Positions 53,915 through 64,000 of a DNA stretch of 64,000 nucleotides are shown here, piece by piece (positions within the stretch are counted from its first letter, which is position 1; the number at the start of each line of letters is the position of its first letter). Below the pieces are notes generated by a model that searched no databases, had not been told where the DNA came from, and saw nothing but the letters and a program-made list of their open reading frames with translations. The position numbers and the translations under genes are program-made. Source of the DNA: Sinorhizobium sp. RAC02 (GTDB taxonomy: Bacteria; Pseudomonadota; Alphaproteobacteria; Rhizobiales; Rhizobiaceae); assembly GCF_001713395.1 (NCBI RefSeq), contig NZ_CP016450.1, positions 2,490,001-2,554,000 of the forward strand, written 5' to 3'.

Positions 53915-55354
53915 ATGCCGTCCAAAAAGAAAGTCGTTACCCCTACAATCGAGAAAGCCGTACGCTCTGGAAAAGTACCTCCCTCCATCAGCGTGCCACG
54001 TGGGGTAAAGACCTGGAAGGACGCCGCAGACTGGCTTCGGGCCCGCGGTATCGAGGATATCGAATGCATCACGCCGGACCTCGCAGGCGTGCCGCGCGGA
54101 AAGATGATGCCGTCGTCGAAGTTCACCTCGAACACCTCGCTGGCGTTGCCCTCCGCCCTCTACCGCCACACGATTTCCGGTGAATACCCGGAGGAAACCG
54201 GCAACTTCCGCTATGAGCCGCGCGACAGCGACCTGAAGCTGGTTCCGGACCTCTCCACACTCTCCGTCGTGCCTTGGGAAACCGACCCGACCGCGCAGGT
54301 CATCTGCGACATCGTCGGCTCGACCGGCGAGAACGTGCCCTATACGCCGCGCAACGTTCTCAAGAACGTCGTCAGGATGTATAACGAGCGCGGCTGGAAA
54401 CCGGTCGTCGCACCGGAAATCGAATTCTATCTCGTTGCGATGAACGAAGATCCGGACTATCCGCTGCATCCGCCGAAGGGCCGTTCCGGTCGCTCCATCC
54501 AGGGTGGCCAGGGCTACTCCATCGCCGGCATCAACGAGTTCGACGAACTGATCGACGATATCTACCACTTCTCCGAAAAGCAGGGTCTCGAGATCGACAC
54601 CCTGATCCACGAGGATGGTCCGGCGCAGCTCGAAATCAACCTGCGCCATGGCGATCCGGTCGAGCTTGCCGACCAGGTGTTCATGTTCAAGCGCACGATC
54701 CGCGAGGCAGCGCTGAAACACGGCATCTATGCCACCTTCATGGCAAAGCCCATGCAGGGCCAGGCGGGATCGGCCATGCATATCCACCAGTCAGTCGTGG
54801 AGATCGACACCGGCAGGAACGTCTTCTCCAATCCCGATGGATCGGCGTCGAAGGAGTTCTTCCACTTCATCGGCGGCATGCAGACCTATGTGCCGAAGAC
54901 GCTGGTTATGATGGCGCCCTATGTGAATTCCTATCGCCGCCTGATGCCAGAAATGTCGGCGCCGGTGAACAATGCCTGGGGCTACGACAACCGCACGACG
55001 GCCTTCCGCGTACCGGTGTCGGACGCCAATGCGCGGCGTATCGAAAACCGCCTGCCCGGCTCGGACGCCAATCCGTATCTGGCGCTCGCGGCCTCGCTCG
55101 GCTGCGGCCTGCTCGGCATAAGGAACCAGGTCGAGCCGAGTGCGCCGACGGAAGACACCGCCAACGAAGGGTCGATCGACCTGCCGCGCGGGCTTCTCGA
55201 AGCAGTATCGCTGCTTGAATCGGATCCCGCCCTTGCCGAGGTGTTGAGCGCGGAGTTCATCGGGCTCTATGCCGGCGTCAAGCGCGGCGAGTTCGAGACC
55301 TTCATGCAGGTGATCAGCCCCTGGGAACGCGAGTTCCTGCTGCTCAACGTCTGA
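53915..55354 (+). CDS. puuA: Gamma-glutamylpolyamine synthetase (PuuA type, glutamine synthetase family)
   Basis: The 479-residue enzyme has the glutamine-synthetase beta-grasp and catalytic domains: APEIEFYLVAMNE carries the metal glutamates, GPAQLEINLRHGDPVE the next, and MQGQAGSAMHIHQS the ammonia-site histidine loop; the latch NRLPGSDANPYLA ends the core. This long form with a variable N-terminus is the PuuA/GlnT-like branch that joins glutamate to putrescine or related amines. It is followed by a PuuB-like oxidase gene, and a putrescine importer lies at 38-42 kb. The ribosome site is weak. Confidence 0.87.
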   Translation: MPSKKKVVTPTIEKAVRSGKVPPSISVPRGVKTWKDAADWLRARGIEDIECITPDLAGVPRGKMMPSSKFTSNTSLALPSALYRHTISGEYPEETGNFRYEPRDSDLKLVPDLSTLSVVPWETDPTAQVICDIVGSTGENVPYTPRNVLKNVVRMYNERGWKPVVAPEIEFYLVAMNEDPDYPLHPPKGRSGRSIQGGQGYSIAGINEFDELIDDIYHFSEKQGLEIDTLIHEDGPAQLEINLRHGDPVELADQVFMFKRTIREAALKHGIYATFMAKPMQGQAGSAMHIHQSVVEIDTGRNVFSNPDGSASKEFFHFIGGMQTYVPKTLVMMAPYVNSYRRLMPEMSAPVNNAWGYDNRTTAFRVPVSDANARRIENRLPGSDANPYLALAASLGCGLLGIRNQVEPSAPTEDTANEGSIDLPRGLLEAVSLLESDPALAEVLSAEFIGLYAGVKRGEFETFMQVISPWEREFLLLNV

Positions 55355-55463
55355 GTGGCCCGGCGGTCCGGGCCGCCTTAACAGATCAGACCCCTTCGGG
55401 TCAAACCAGAGCGGCCGGCGCCCCGGAGCGCCGCCGCACCCTCTTGACCTATGAGTGTGTGCA

Positions 55464-56750
55464 ATGCCCTGGCAAAGCCCGATTTCTCCCGGCATCTCCT
55501 GGTATGAGGCGACCGTTGGAGACCGCCCCGAATATGCCCCCCTCGACGGCTCCGTCGATGCCGACGTCGCCATTGTCGGCGGCGGCTTCACCGGCCTTCA
55601 GGCCGCCTACAATCTTGCTCAAAAAGGCGTTCGCGTCGTGCTTATCGAAGCACACCGCTTCGGCGACGGCGCCTCCGGCCGCAACGGCGGCCAGCTCGGC
55701 ACCGGCCAGCGCGCCGAGGCGGAAAGCCTTGAGGCGGAACTCGGCTTCGAGCGCGCCAAGGCGCTGTTCGACCTTGCTGAAAACGCCAAGCAGCATATCC
55801 ACGATTTTGCGAGCGCCCAGAACCTCGACATCGAATATATGCCGGGCCAGCTCAATGTGAGCCACAAGGCGAGCTACGAGAAGGAGTTTCGCGATCACAT
55901 CGAGATCGCCGCAACCCGATTCGGCTACAAGCATATGAGCTACATGGATCGGGCGGAGACGGAAGAACGCGTCGGCTCCAAGCGCTTCTTCTTCGGCCTG
56001 CGCGACACCGGCACCGGTCATATTCATCCGATGAAGCTTTTGGTCGGCATCGCCCGGGCAGCACAAGCGGCGGGTGCCAGCCTGCATGAAAAGACCCCTG
56101 CCCTCAAGATCGAGCGGGCGGGCGGCAAGGCCGTCATCACCACTGCGAGAGGCACCATCCGCGCGGACAAGGCGCTGATCGCCTGCAACGCCTATATCGG
56201 CAATCTGGAGCCGAAGACGGCGGCGCACGTCATGCCGATCCGCTCCTTCATCGGCGCAACACCGCCGCTCGACAAGTTTCCGTCGGTCATTCCCGGCGGC
56301 GAGGCGATCGCCGACACACGCTTCGTCGTGCGCTACTTCCGCAAGACCCGCGACGGGCGGCTGCTCTTCGGCGGGCGCGAAGCCTACACATCCGACAATC
56401 CTGATGACATCACCCCGCCGATCCGCCGGCAGATCGAGGAAGTCTATCCGGAACTGAAGGGCATCGAGATCACCCATGCCTGGGGCGGCTCGGTCGGCAT
56501 CACCATGCCGCGCAAGCCCTATGTGCGCGAGGTCATGCCCGGCATCACGACGATCGGCGGCTATTCCGGCCATGGCGTCATGCTGTCAAACTATTGTGGC
56601 AAGCTCTATGCTGACGACGTGACCGGCGGCAGTGCTGAACTGGACCACCTGAAGGCCCTGAAAATCCCGGCCTTTCCCGGTGGCCCGCGGTTCCGCTCGC
56701 CGCTTCTGTTCCTCGCCATGACGTGGTACGCGCTACGCGACAAGCTCTGA
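55464..56750 (+). CDS. puuB: FAD-dependent oxidase, gamma-glutamylputrescine oxidase-like (PuuB)
   Basis: The 428-residue enzyme belongs to the DAO family. It has the dinucleotide motif VAIVGGGFTGLQAAYNLAQK, the flavin-linked text GASGRNGGQLGTGQ, and near the end HAWGGSVGITMPRKPYV and IGGYSGHGVMLSNYCG. This is the pattern of PuuB/OrdL proteins that oxidise gamma-glutamylputrescine after PuuA. It follows puuA by 109 bases holding a seven-pair hairpin, and is likely on the same transcript. Downstream aldehyde and amidase genes of the pathway are not in the window. Confidence 0.87.
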   Translation: MPWQSPISPGISWYEATVGDRPEYAPLDGSVDADVAIVGGGFTGLQAAYNLAQKGVRVVLIEAHRFGDGASGRNGGQLGTGQRAEAESLEAELGFERAKALFDLAENAKQHIHDFASAQNLDIEYMPGQLNVSHKASYEKEFRDHIEIAATRFGYKHMSYMDRAETEERVGSKRFFFGLRDTGTGHIHPMKLLVGIARAAQAAGASLHEKTPALKIERAGGKAVITTARGTIRADKALIACNAYIGNLEPKTAAHVMPIRSFIGATPPLDKFPSVIPGGEAIADTRFVVRYFRKTRDGRLLFGGREAYTSDNPDDITPPIRRQIEEVYPELKGIEITHAWGGSVGITMPRKPYVREVMPGITTIGGYSGHGVMLSNYCGKLYADDVTGGSAELDHLKALKIPAFPGGPRFRSPLLFLAMTWYALRDKL

Positions 56751-56846
56751 TCTGTTCGGAAACACCGATTTTGTTGCGTTGCACGCTGGTGTTTTTAAAT
56801 CGATTAGATTATAACATCCGCCAACAGAACGAGATCGAGATATCCG

Positions 56847-58319
<1,473 letters not shown>

Positions 58320-58328
58320 GGAAGACCG

Positions 58329-59027
58329 ATGAGCGCGAGACTGCATGAATTCAAGGATGGTGCGGCGCTGGCCGAGGGCTTGGCAGACCGGGTGTCCGCC
58401 GCGCTTGCGGATGCCATCGTAGCCCGCGGCAAGGCGACCATCGCAGTCTCCGGCGGCTCCACGCCGAAGGCTTTCTTCAAGGCCCTGTCGACCCGCGACA
58501 TCGACTGGGCAAAGGTGACGGTCACGCTGATCGACGAGCGTTTCGTGCCGGCTGACAATCCGCGCTCGAACCATCTGCTCGTTGCGGAAAACCTGCTTCA
58601 GGGCAAGGCGAAAGCCGCGAACTTCCTGCCGCTCTACAAGGATGCCGGCAGCGCGGAAGAAGCCGCAACAATCGTGACGGCCGATGCCGCTGCGCTCGGA
58701 AATCCCTTCGATGTTGCCATTCTCGGCATGGGAACGGACGGCCACACGGCCTCGTTCTTTCCGGGCGGCAGCAAGCTTGCCGAGGCGATTTCGCCCGACA
58801 CGCCGCGCGGCGTGATCACCATGGAAGCGGAAGGTGCTGGCGAGACACGCCTCACCTTCACCTTCACCAGCCTTCAGGATGCACGCCTGCTGGTGCTGCA
58901 TATCGAAGGCCAGGGCAAGAAGGACGTTCTGGCCGCCGCGGAAAGCGACGGCCCGGAGACCGACATGCCGATCCGTGCCGTTCTCCGGCGCGCGGCAACG
59001 CCGGTCGATATCTACTGGGCGCCGTAG
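58329..59027 (+). CDS. pgl: 6-phosphogluconolactonase
   Basis: The 232-residue protein has the DevB/Pgl motifs ISVSGGSTPKAFF-like near residue 40, TLIDERFVPADNPRSNHLL, and LGMGTDGHTASFFPG with catalytic histidine. It hydrolyses the lactone made by Zwf. GGAAGACC precedes the ATG, nine bases after zwf. A 121-base gap leads to edd. Confidence 0.95.
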   Translation: MSARLHEFKDGAALAEGLADRVSAALADAIVARGKATIAVSGGSTPKAFFKALSTRDIDWAKVTVTLIDERFVPADNPRSNHLLVAENLLQGKAKAANFLPLYKDAGSAEEAATIVTADAAALGNPFDVAILGMGTDGHTASFFPGGSKLAEAISPDTPRGVITMEAEGAGETRLTFTFTSLQDARLLVLHIEGQGKKDVLAAAESDGPETDMPIRAVLRRAATPVDIYWAP

Positions 59028-59148
59028 CGCGCTCAGCCGGCTGAAGCCGAACATGCCCGGCGCATGGCGCCAATGAACAGCGGACAGCGCAGCGTTCCCG
59101 CCCGCTTTGCCGCGCGAAAATGCAATCGAGAGAAGTCAGGATAGCTCC

Positions 59149-60969
59149 ATGTCCGCCGACAAACGCATCGAAGCCATTACAGCCCGCATCGTCGAACGCT
59201 CGAAGCCGCATCGCGGACCCTATCTCGACCGCGTGCGCGCGGCCATGTCCAAGGGCGTGCATCGCGGCGTGCTTTCCTGCGGTAACCTCGCGCACGGCTT
59301 TGCCGTCTGTTCCCCCGCCGAGAAGGACGCGCTCGCCGGCGACCGCATCCAAAACCTCGGCATTATCACCTCCTACAACGACATGCTCTCGGCCCACCAG
59401 CCGTTCGAGACCTATCCGGAGCTGATCCGCCAGGCAGCCCGGGAGGCCGGCGGCGTGGCGCAGGTCGCCGGCGGCGTTCCGGCCATGTGTGATGGCGTCA
59501 CCCAGGGCCAGCCGGGCATGGAACTGTCGTTGTTTTCGCGCGACCTGATCGCCATGGCGGCCGGCATCGGCCTGTCGCACAACATGTTCGATTCGGTCGT
59601 CTATCTCGGCGTCTGCGACAAGATCGTGCCCGGCCTGACGATCGCGGCCCTCACCTTCGGTCACCTGCCCGCCGTCTTCATTCCAGCCGGCCCGATGACC
59701 TCCGGCCTGCCGAACGACGAGAAGGCCCGCGTGCGCCAGCTCTTCGCCGAAGGCAAGGCCGGCCGTGCGGAACTGCTTGAAGCCGAGTCGAAATCCTATC
59801 ACGGCCCCGGCACCTGTACGTTCTACGGCACCGCGAACTCCAACCAGATGCTGATGGAGATCATGGGCTTCCACATGCCTGGCGCTTCCTTCATCAATCC
59901 GGGCACGCCGCTGCGCGACGCCTTGACCAAGGAAGCCACCAAACGGGCACTTGCCATCACGGCGCAGGGCAACGAGTTCACCCCGGCCGGCGAGATGATC
60001 GATGAACGCTCGATCGTCAACGGCGTGGTCGGCCTGCACGCCACCGGCGGTTCGACGAACCACACGCTGCATCTGATCGCCATGGCGCGCGCGGCCGGCA
60101 TCCTGCTGACCTGGAAGGATATTTCCGACCTCTCCGACACCGTGCCGCTGCTCGCCCGCGTCTATCCGAACGGCCTTGCCGACGTAAACCATTTCCACGC
60201 GGCGGGCGGCATGGGCTTCCTGATCCAGGAACTGCTGAAGCAGGGCATGCTGCACGACGACGTGCGCACCGTCTTCGGCCAGGGCCTCAGCGCCTATGCG
60301 ATCGACCCGAAGCTTGGCGACCGGGGCGTCGTGGTGCGCGAACCGTCGCCGAAGGTCAGCCATGATCCGAAGGTGCTCGCCAATATCGAAACGCCCTTCC
60401 AGGCGTCGGGCGGGTTGAAGATGCTGACCGGCAATATCGGCAATGCCGTCATCAAGATTTCCGCCGTCAAGCCGGAGCGTCATGTCATCGAAGCACCGGC
60501 AAAGGTGTTCCACGACCAGCAGGAACTCAACGTCGCCTTCAAAGCTGGCGAACTGACGGGCGATTTCATCGCCGTCGTGCGCTTCCAAGGCCCCAAGGCG
60601 AACGGTATGCCGGAGCTGCACAAGCTGACCACTGTGCTCGGCATCCTTCAGGACCGCGGCCAGCGCGTGGCACTGCTCACCGACGGCCGCATGTCCGGCG
60701 CTTCCGGCAAGGTTCCGGCGGCAATCCACATTACGCCGGAGGCGGTCGACAACGGCCCGATCGGCCGCATCAAGAACGGCGACATCATCCGGCTCGATGC
60801 CACACATGGCACGATCGAAGTTCTGGTGAATGCCGCCGAGTTCGCCGCCCGCCCGCAGGCAACGGCCGATCTCTCCGGCAACGAGTTCGGCATGGGCCGC
60901 GAACTCTTCGCGCCGTTCCGCGCAATTGCCGGGCCGGCGGATCACGGCGCGAGCGTGCTGTTTGCGTGA
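59149..60969 (+). CDS. edd: 6-phosphogluconate dehydratase (Entner-Doudoroff)
   Basis: The 606-residue enzyme belongs to the IlvD/Edd family, with cluster-binding cysteines in [23 protein letters not shown] and [23 protein letters not shown] and [23 protein letters not shown] follow. It makes 2-keto-3-deoxy-6-phosphogluconate. I chose the ATG at 59149 with AGGA upstream; an earlier in-frame start adds 14 unconserved residues. The aldolase gene eda does not follow; a RIME-like repeat comes next instead. Confidence 0.96.
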   Translation: MSADKRIEAITARIVERSKPHRGPYLDRVRAAMSKGVHRGVLSCGNLAHGFAVCSPAEKDALAGDRIQNLGIITSYNDMLSAHQPFETYPELIRQAAREAGGVAQVAGGVPAMCDGVTQGQPGMELSLFSRDLIAMAAGIGLSHNMFDSVVYLGVCDKIVPGLTIAALTFGHLPAVFIPAGPMTSGLPNDEKARVRQLFAEGKAGRAELLEAESKSYHGPGTCTFYGTANSNQMLMEIMGFHMPGASFINPGTPLRDALTKEATKRALAITAQGNEFTPAGEMIDERSIVNGVVGLHATGGSTNHTLHLIAMARAAGILLTWKDISDLSDTVPLLARVYPNGLADVNHFHAAGGMGFLIQELLKQGMLHDDVRTVFGQGLSAYAIDPKLGDRGVVVREPSPKVSHDPKVLANIETPFQASGGLKMLTGNIGNAVIKISAVKPERHVIEAPAKVFHDQQELNVAFKAGELTGDFIAVVRFQGPKANGMPELHKLTTVLGILQDRGQRVALLTDGRMSGASGKVPAAIHITPEAVDNGPIGRIKNGDIIRLDATHGTIEVLVNAAEFAARPQATADLSGNEFGMGRELFAPFRAIAGPADHGASVLFA

Positions 60970-61028
60970 GGGCTAGGAGAGGGCCGACACCCTTTCAATG
61001 CCATCGACTTTCAAGCATCTCCATCGTC

Positions 61029-61095
61029 ATGGTCGGGCCTGGCCCGACCATCCACGCCACGGGTGCCGATGGATCCTCGGGTCAAGCCCGAGGAT
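61029..61095. repeat. RIME-like palindromic intergenic repeat, copy 2
   Basis: Palindromes ATGGTCGGG-CCTGG-CCCGACCAT (61029-61051) and ATCCTCGGG-TCAAG-CCCGAGGAT (61073-61095) repeat the design of copy 1 at 13210-13278 with compensated base changes, which shows that pairing is conserved. Confidence 0.8.
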
Positions 61096-61159
61096 GACGA
61101 ACGTTGGTGATTTAGGGTCGCCAGATCAGGCGGCGCTGTTGCACGCCCCTCTTTTCGTC

Positions 61160-61573
61160 TCAGCTGTAGATATCCAGCGTCCGGCCCTGATGGTTGCGGT
61201 GCGATGAGTAGACGAAGATGCGTTGCAGGTCCTTGTCGGAGAGCAGGCGCAGGAAGCGGGCTTCGACGACGTCGTTGGGATAGACGCGCTGCGTCAGGCA
61301 GCCGATCATCGGCAGGCGGGCGCTGACGATGTCGAGATAGAAGTTGCGCGGCAGCTGGAACTTCGTCGTCATGGTGATGACGGCGCCGCTCCTCGACAGC
61401 TTGATGATCAGGCCGCGACGGGAGACGAGATTGACGAGACCGCCATTCTCGGTGAACTCGATACGGGCCTCGTTGCAGGTGTCCTCCATCGGGAAACTCT
61501 TCTCCCGATCGTACATGAAGGACTCTTCCTTGCTCAGGTAGTTGTTACGCGGTACCGATCCCTGAATGCCCAT
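61160..61573 (-). CDS. Conserved-type protein with PilZ-like core, function unknown
   Basis: The 137-residue soluble protein has a central run VSRRGLIIKLSRSGAVITMT followed by QLPRNFYLDI, which resembles the SRSGA strand of PilZ domains but lacks a clear RxxxR loop, so cyclic di-GMP binding is doubtful. A second segment (RVYPNDVVEARFLRLLSDKDL) follows. Two starts are possible: 61573 and the ATG at 61516, which has the better ribosome site (GGAAGAG) and would give 118 residues. It stands alone between edd and aglK. Confidence 0.7.
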   Translation of the reverse strand: MGIQGSVPRNNYLSKEESFMYDREKSFPMEDTCNEARIEFTENGGLVNLVSRRGLIIKLSRSGAVITMTTKFQLPRNFYLDIVSARLPMIGCLTQRVYPNDVVEARFLRLLSDKDLQRIFVYSSHRNHQGRTLDIYS

Positions 61574-61679
61574 CTGCCTGCTGTCCCCGGCGCTGTCTCT
61601 TTCTGGGAAAACCTAGGCGAGCAACGCTTAACATCGGGTTGAGCGGCAAGGCAAAATCCTGCCGCTCAGCCGATTTGCT

Positions 61680-62771
<1,092 letters not shown>

Positions 62772-62801
62772 GTCTCTCTCCCCTTTTTACGTTTTGACCG
62801 A

Positions 62802-64000
62802 TCAAGCGAAGCGGGCGAAAAACCCGCTCCAGGCCGGAAGTTCTATGTTTTCCTCATGCATGATACTGTCGAAGCCATGACCTTCCAGCGCTTCCAACGT
62901 GCCTGTAGGCAGATCGGCGAGGCGGGCGATCGGGCTCATGTTGAAGGCGCAGAACACCTTTTCATTGCCGTGCGTGCGCACGAAGGACAGGATCGCGCCC
63001 TCCGCCGAATGGAACTGGATCTCGCCCTTGACGAGCGCCACGTGCTCCTTGCGGAAGGCGAGGAAACGACGGTAATGCGCCAGCACCGAGGCTTCGTCGC
63101 CGTCCTGCACGTTGACGGCACGCTCCAGATGGGCCGGCGAAACGGGAAGCCAAGGCTTACCAAGACTGAAGCCGCCGGATTGCTGGCGGCCATCCCAGAC
63201 CATCGGCGTGCGGCAGCCGTCGCGCCCCTTGAAATCCGGCCAGAACTGAATGCCGTAGGGGTCCTGAAGGTCCTCATAGGCGAGCTCGGCTTCCGGCAGG
63301 GCAAGTTCCTCCCCCTGGTAAATGCAGACCGAGCCGCGCAATGACATGAGCAGGCTGGCGAGCAGCTTGGCATGGGCTTCATGATCGGTAACGGCATTGC
63401 CCCAACGGCTGACATGGCGCATCACGTCGTGGTTCGAGAAGGCCCAGCAGACCCAGCCCTCGGGCGCCGCCTTTTCAAGCGCATGCTGCGTCTCGGCGAC
63501 GAAGGCCGGCGTCAGCGGATCGGGCGCGAGGAATTCGAAGGCGTAGCACATGTGCATTTTGTCGCCGCCGGACGTGTATTCGCCGGCGATCTCCAGGCCA
63601 CGCTGGCTGTCGCCCACTTCGCCGACGGCGGCAATTGCCGGGAACTCCTCCATGACCGCGCGGAAGCGCTTGAGGAAGTCGAGGTTCTCCGGCTGGTTCT
63701 TGTCGTAGAGATGTTCCTGGTAGTTGTAGGGGTTCACGGCCGGCGCGGTCTGCGCATTGCGGCGTTCGGGGGCGAGCGACGGGTTGTCGCGCAGTTCCTT
63801 GTCGTGGAAGTAGAAGTTGATCGTGTCGAGGCGAAAGCCATCGACCCCGCGCTCCAGCCAGAAGCGGGCGACCGACAGCAACGCGTCCTGGACCTCGGGA
63901 TTGTGCAGGTTGAGATCCGGCTGCGAGGTCAGGAAATTGTGCATGTAATATTGCAGGCGGGTCGGATCCCACTGCCAGGCGGAACCGCCGAAGATCGATA
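62802..64000 (-). CDS. aglA: Alpha-glucosidase (GH13, AglA), 5' end beyond window
   Basis: The visible 399 codons are the C-terminal part of a GH13 enzyme and continue without interruption to the window edge (an internal ATG at 63944 is not the start). The catalytic nucleophile lies in RGVDGFRLDTINFYFHD and the acid in AVGEVGDSQRG. SNHDVMRHVSRWG holds the third carboxylate region, and CIYQGEELALPEAE follows. It hydrolyses imported sucrose, maltose or trehalulose-type sugars in the cytoplasm. It lies directly upstream of aglK. Confidence 0.93.
   Translation of the reverse strand, partial: SIFGGSAWQWDPTRLQYYMHNFLTSQPDLNLHNPEVQDALLSVARFWLERGVDGFRLDTINFYFHDKELRDNPSLAPERRNAQTAPAVNPYNYQEHLYDKNQPENLDFLKRFRAVMEEFPAIAAVGEVGDSQRGLEIAGEYTSGGDKMHMCYAFEFLAPDPLTPAFVAETQHALEKAAPEGWVCWAFSNHDVMRHVSRWGNAVTDHEAHAKLLASLLMSLRGSVCIYQGEELALPEAELAYEDLQDPYGIQFWPDFKGRDGCRTPMVWDGRQQSGGFSLGKPWLPVSPAHLERAVNVQDGDEASVLAHYRRFLAFRKEHVALVKGEIQFHSAEGAILSFVRTHGNEKVFCAFNMSPIARLADLPTGTLEALEGHGFDSIMHEENIELPAWSGFFARFA

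Overview
The window is one GC-rich, densely coded stretch of an alphaproteobacterial chromosome, almost certainly from Rhizobiaceae (Sinorhizobium/Ensifer, Shinella or Rhizobium/Agrobacterium type). The evidence is RirA with its three cluster cysteines, a PhyR/NepR general-stress pair, BcsN/BcsK cellulose genes, the agl alpha-glucoside genes beside zwf-pgl-edd, a tRNA-His with A73 and no encoded G-1, and two palindromic RIME-like intergenic repeats. I see no phage, insertion sequence, CRISPR array or rRNA. The genus is an inference.

Layout. 0-3.4 kb is a general-stress-response island: small envelope or stress genes (DUF1328, CsbD, an unknown exported protein, DUF3309, a glycine-zipper lipoprotein) next to nepR and phyR. 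Three of the promoters match the EcfG-type GGAAC-N16-CGTT sequence exactly, and a fourth fits the looser GGAAC-N18-TT form. No ecfG sigma gene lies beside nepR. 3.4-9.7 kb holds ridA, gntK and a dppABCDF-type peptide importer. 9.7-13.3 kb holds a LuxR-type regulator, a lone receiver protein, rirA and the divergent ferric-binding protein gene fbpA, with an Irr-box-like palindrome between the last two. 13.3-18.1 kb holds an M48 protease, a DUF898 protein, mmsA and its divergent LysR regulator. 18.1-25.7 kb is a cellulose synthase operon bcsA-bcsB-bcsK-bcsN without bcsZ. 25.8-28.2 kb holds a TetR/EamA pair, tRNA-His and a phasin.

28.4-34 kb holds a 1247-residue PAS histidine kinase of the PdhS/PleC type, preceded by a perfect CtrA-type box and containing an exact 11-copy, 9-nt tandem repeat, followed by an fbpB-type iron permease. 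34-42.3 kb holds acetoacetyl-CoA synthetase, an AsmA-like protein and a potFGHI putrescine importer. 42.4-45.7 kb holds a RamB/ScfR-like regulator divergent from isocitrate lyase. 45.7-53.8 kb is a set of accessory genes: hydrolase, LysR, a VOC protein with an ECF-like sigma factor, a chemoreceptor and a YhiN-type flavoprotein. 53.9-56.8 kb holds gamma-glutamyl-polyamine synthetase and oxidase-like genes. 56.8-61 kb is zwf-pgl-edd. 61-64 kb holds aglK and the 3' part of aglA.

How it fits together. Sugar use runs from alpha-glucosides (aglA/aglK) and gluconate (gntK) into the Entner-Doudoroff enzymes, although eda is not in the window. Putrescine import (pot) matches the puuA/puuB-like pair. 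The phasin, acetoacetyl-CoA synthetase, isocitrate lyase and mmsA fit storage-polymer, acetate and propionate or inositol metabolism. Iron control (rirA, Irr-like box, fbpA, fbpB), stress control (phyR/nepR) and cell-cycle control (kinase with CtrA box) lie between these blocks. All names come from reading the protein sequences; no database search was run.
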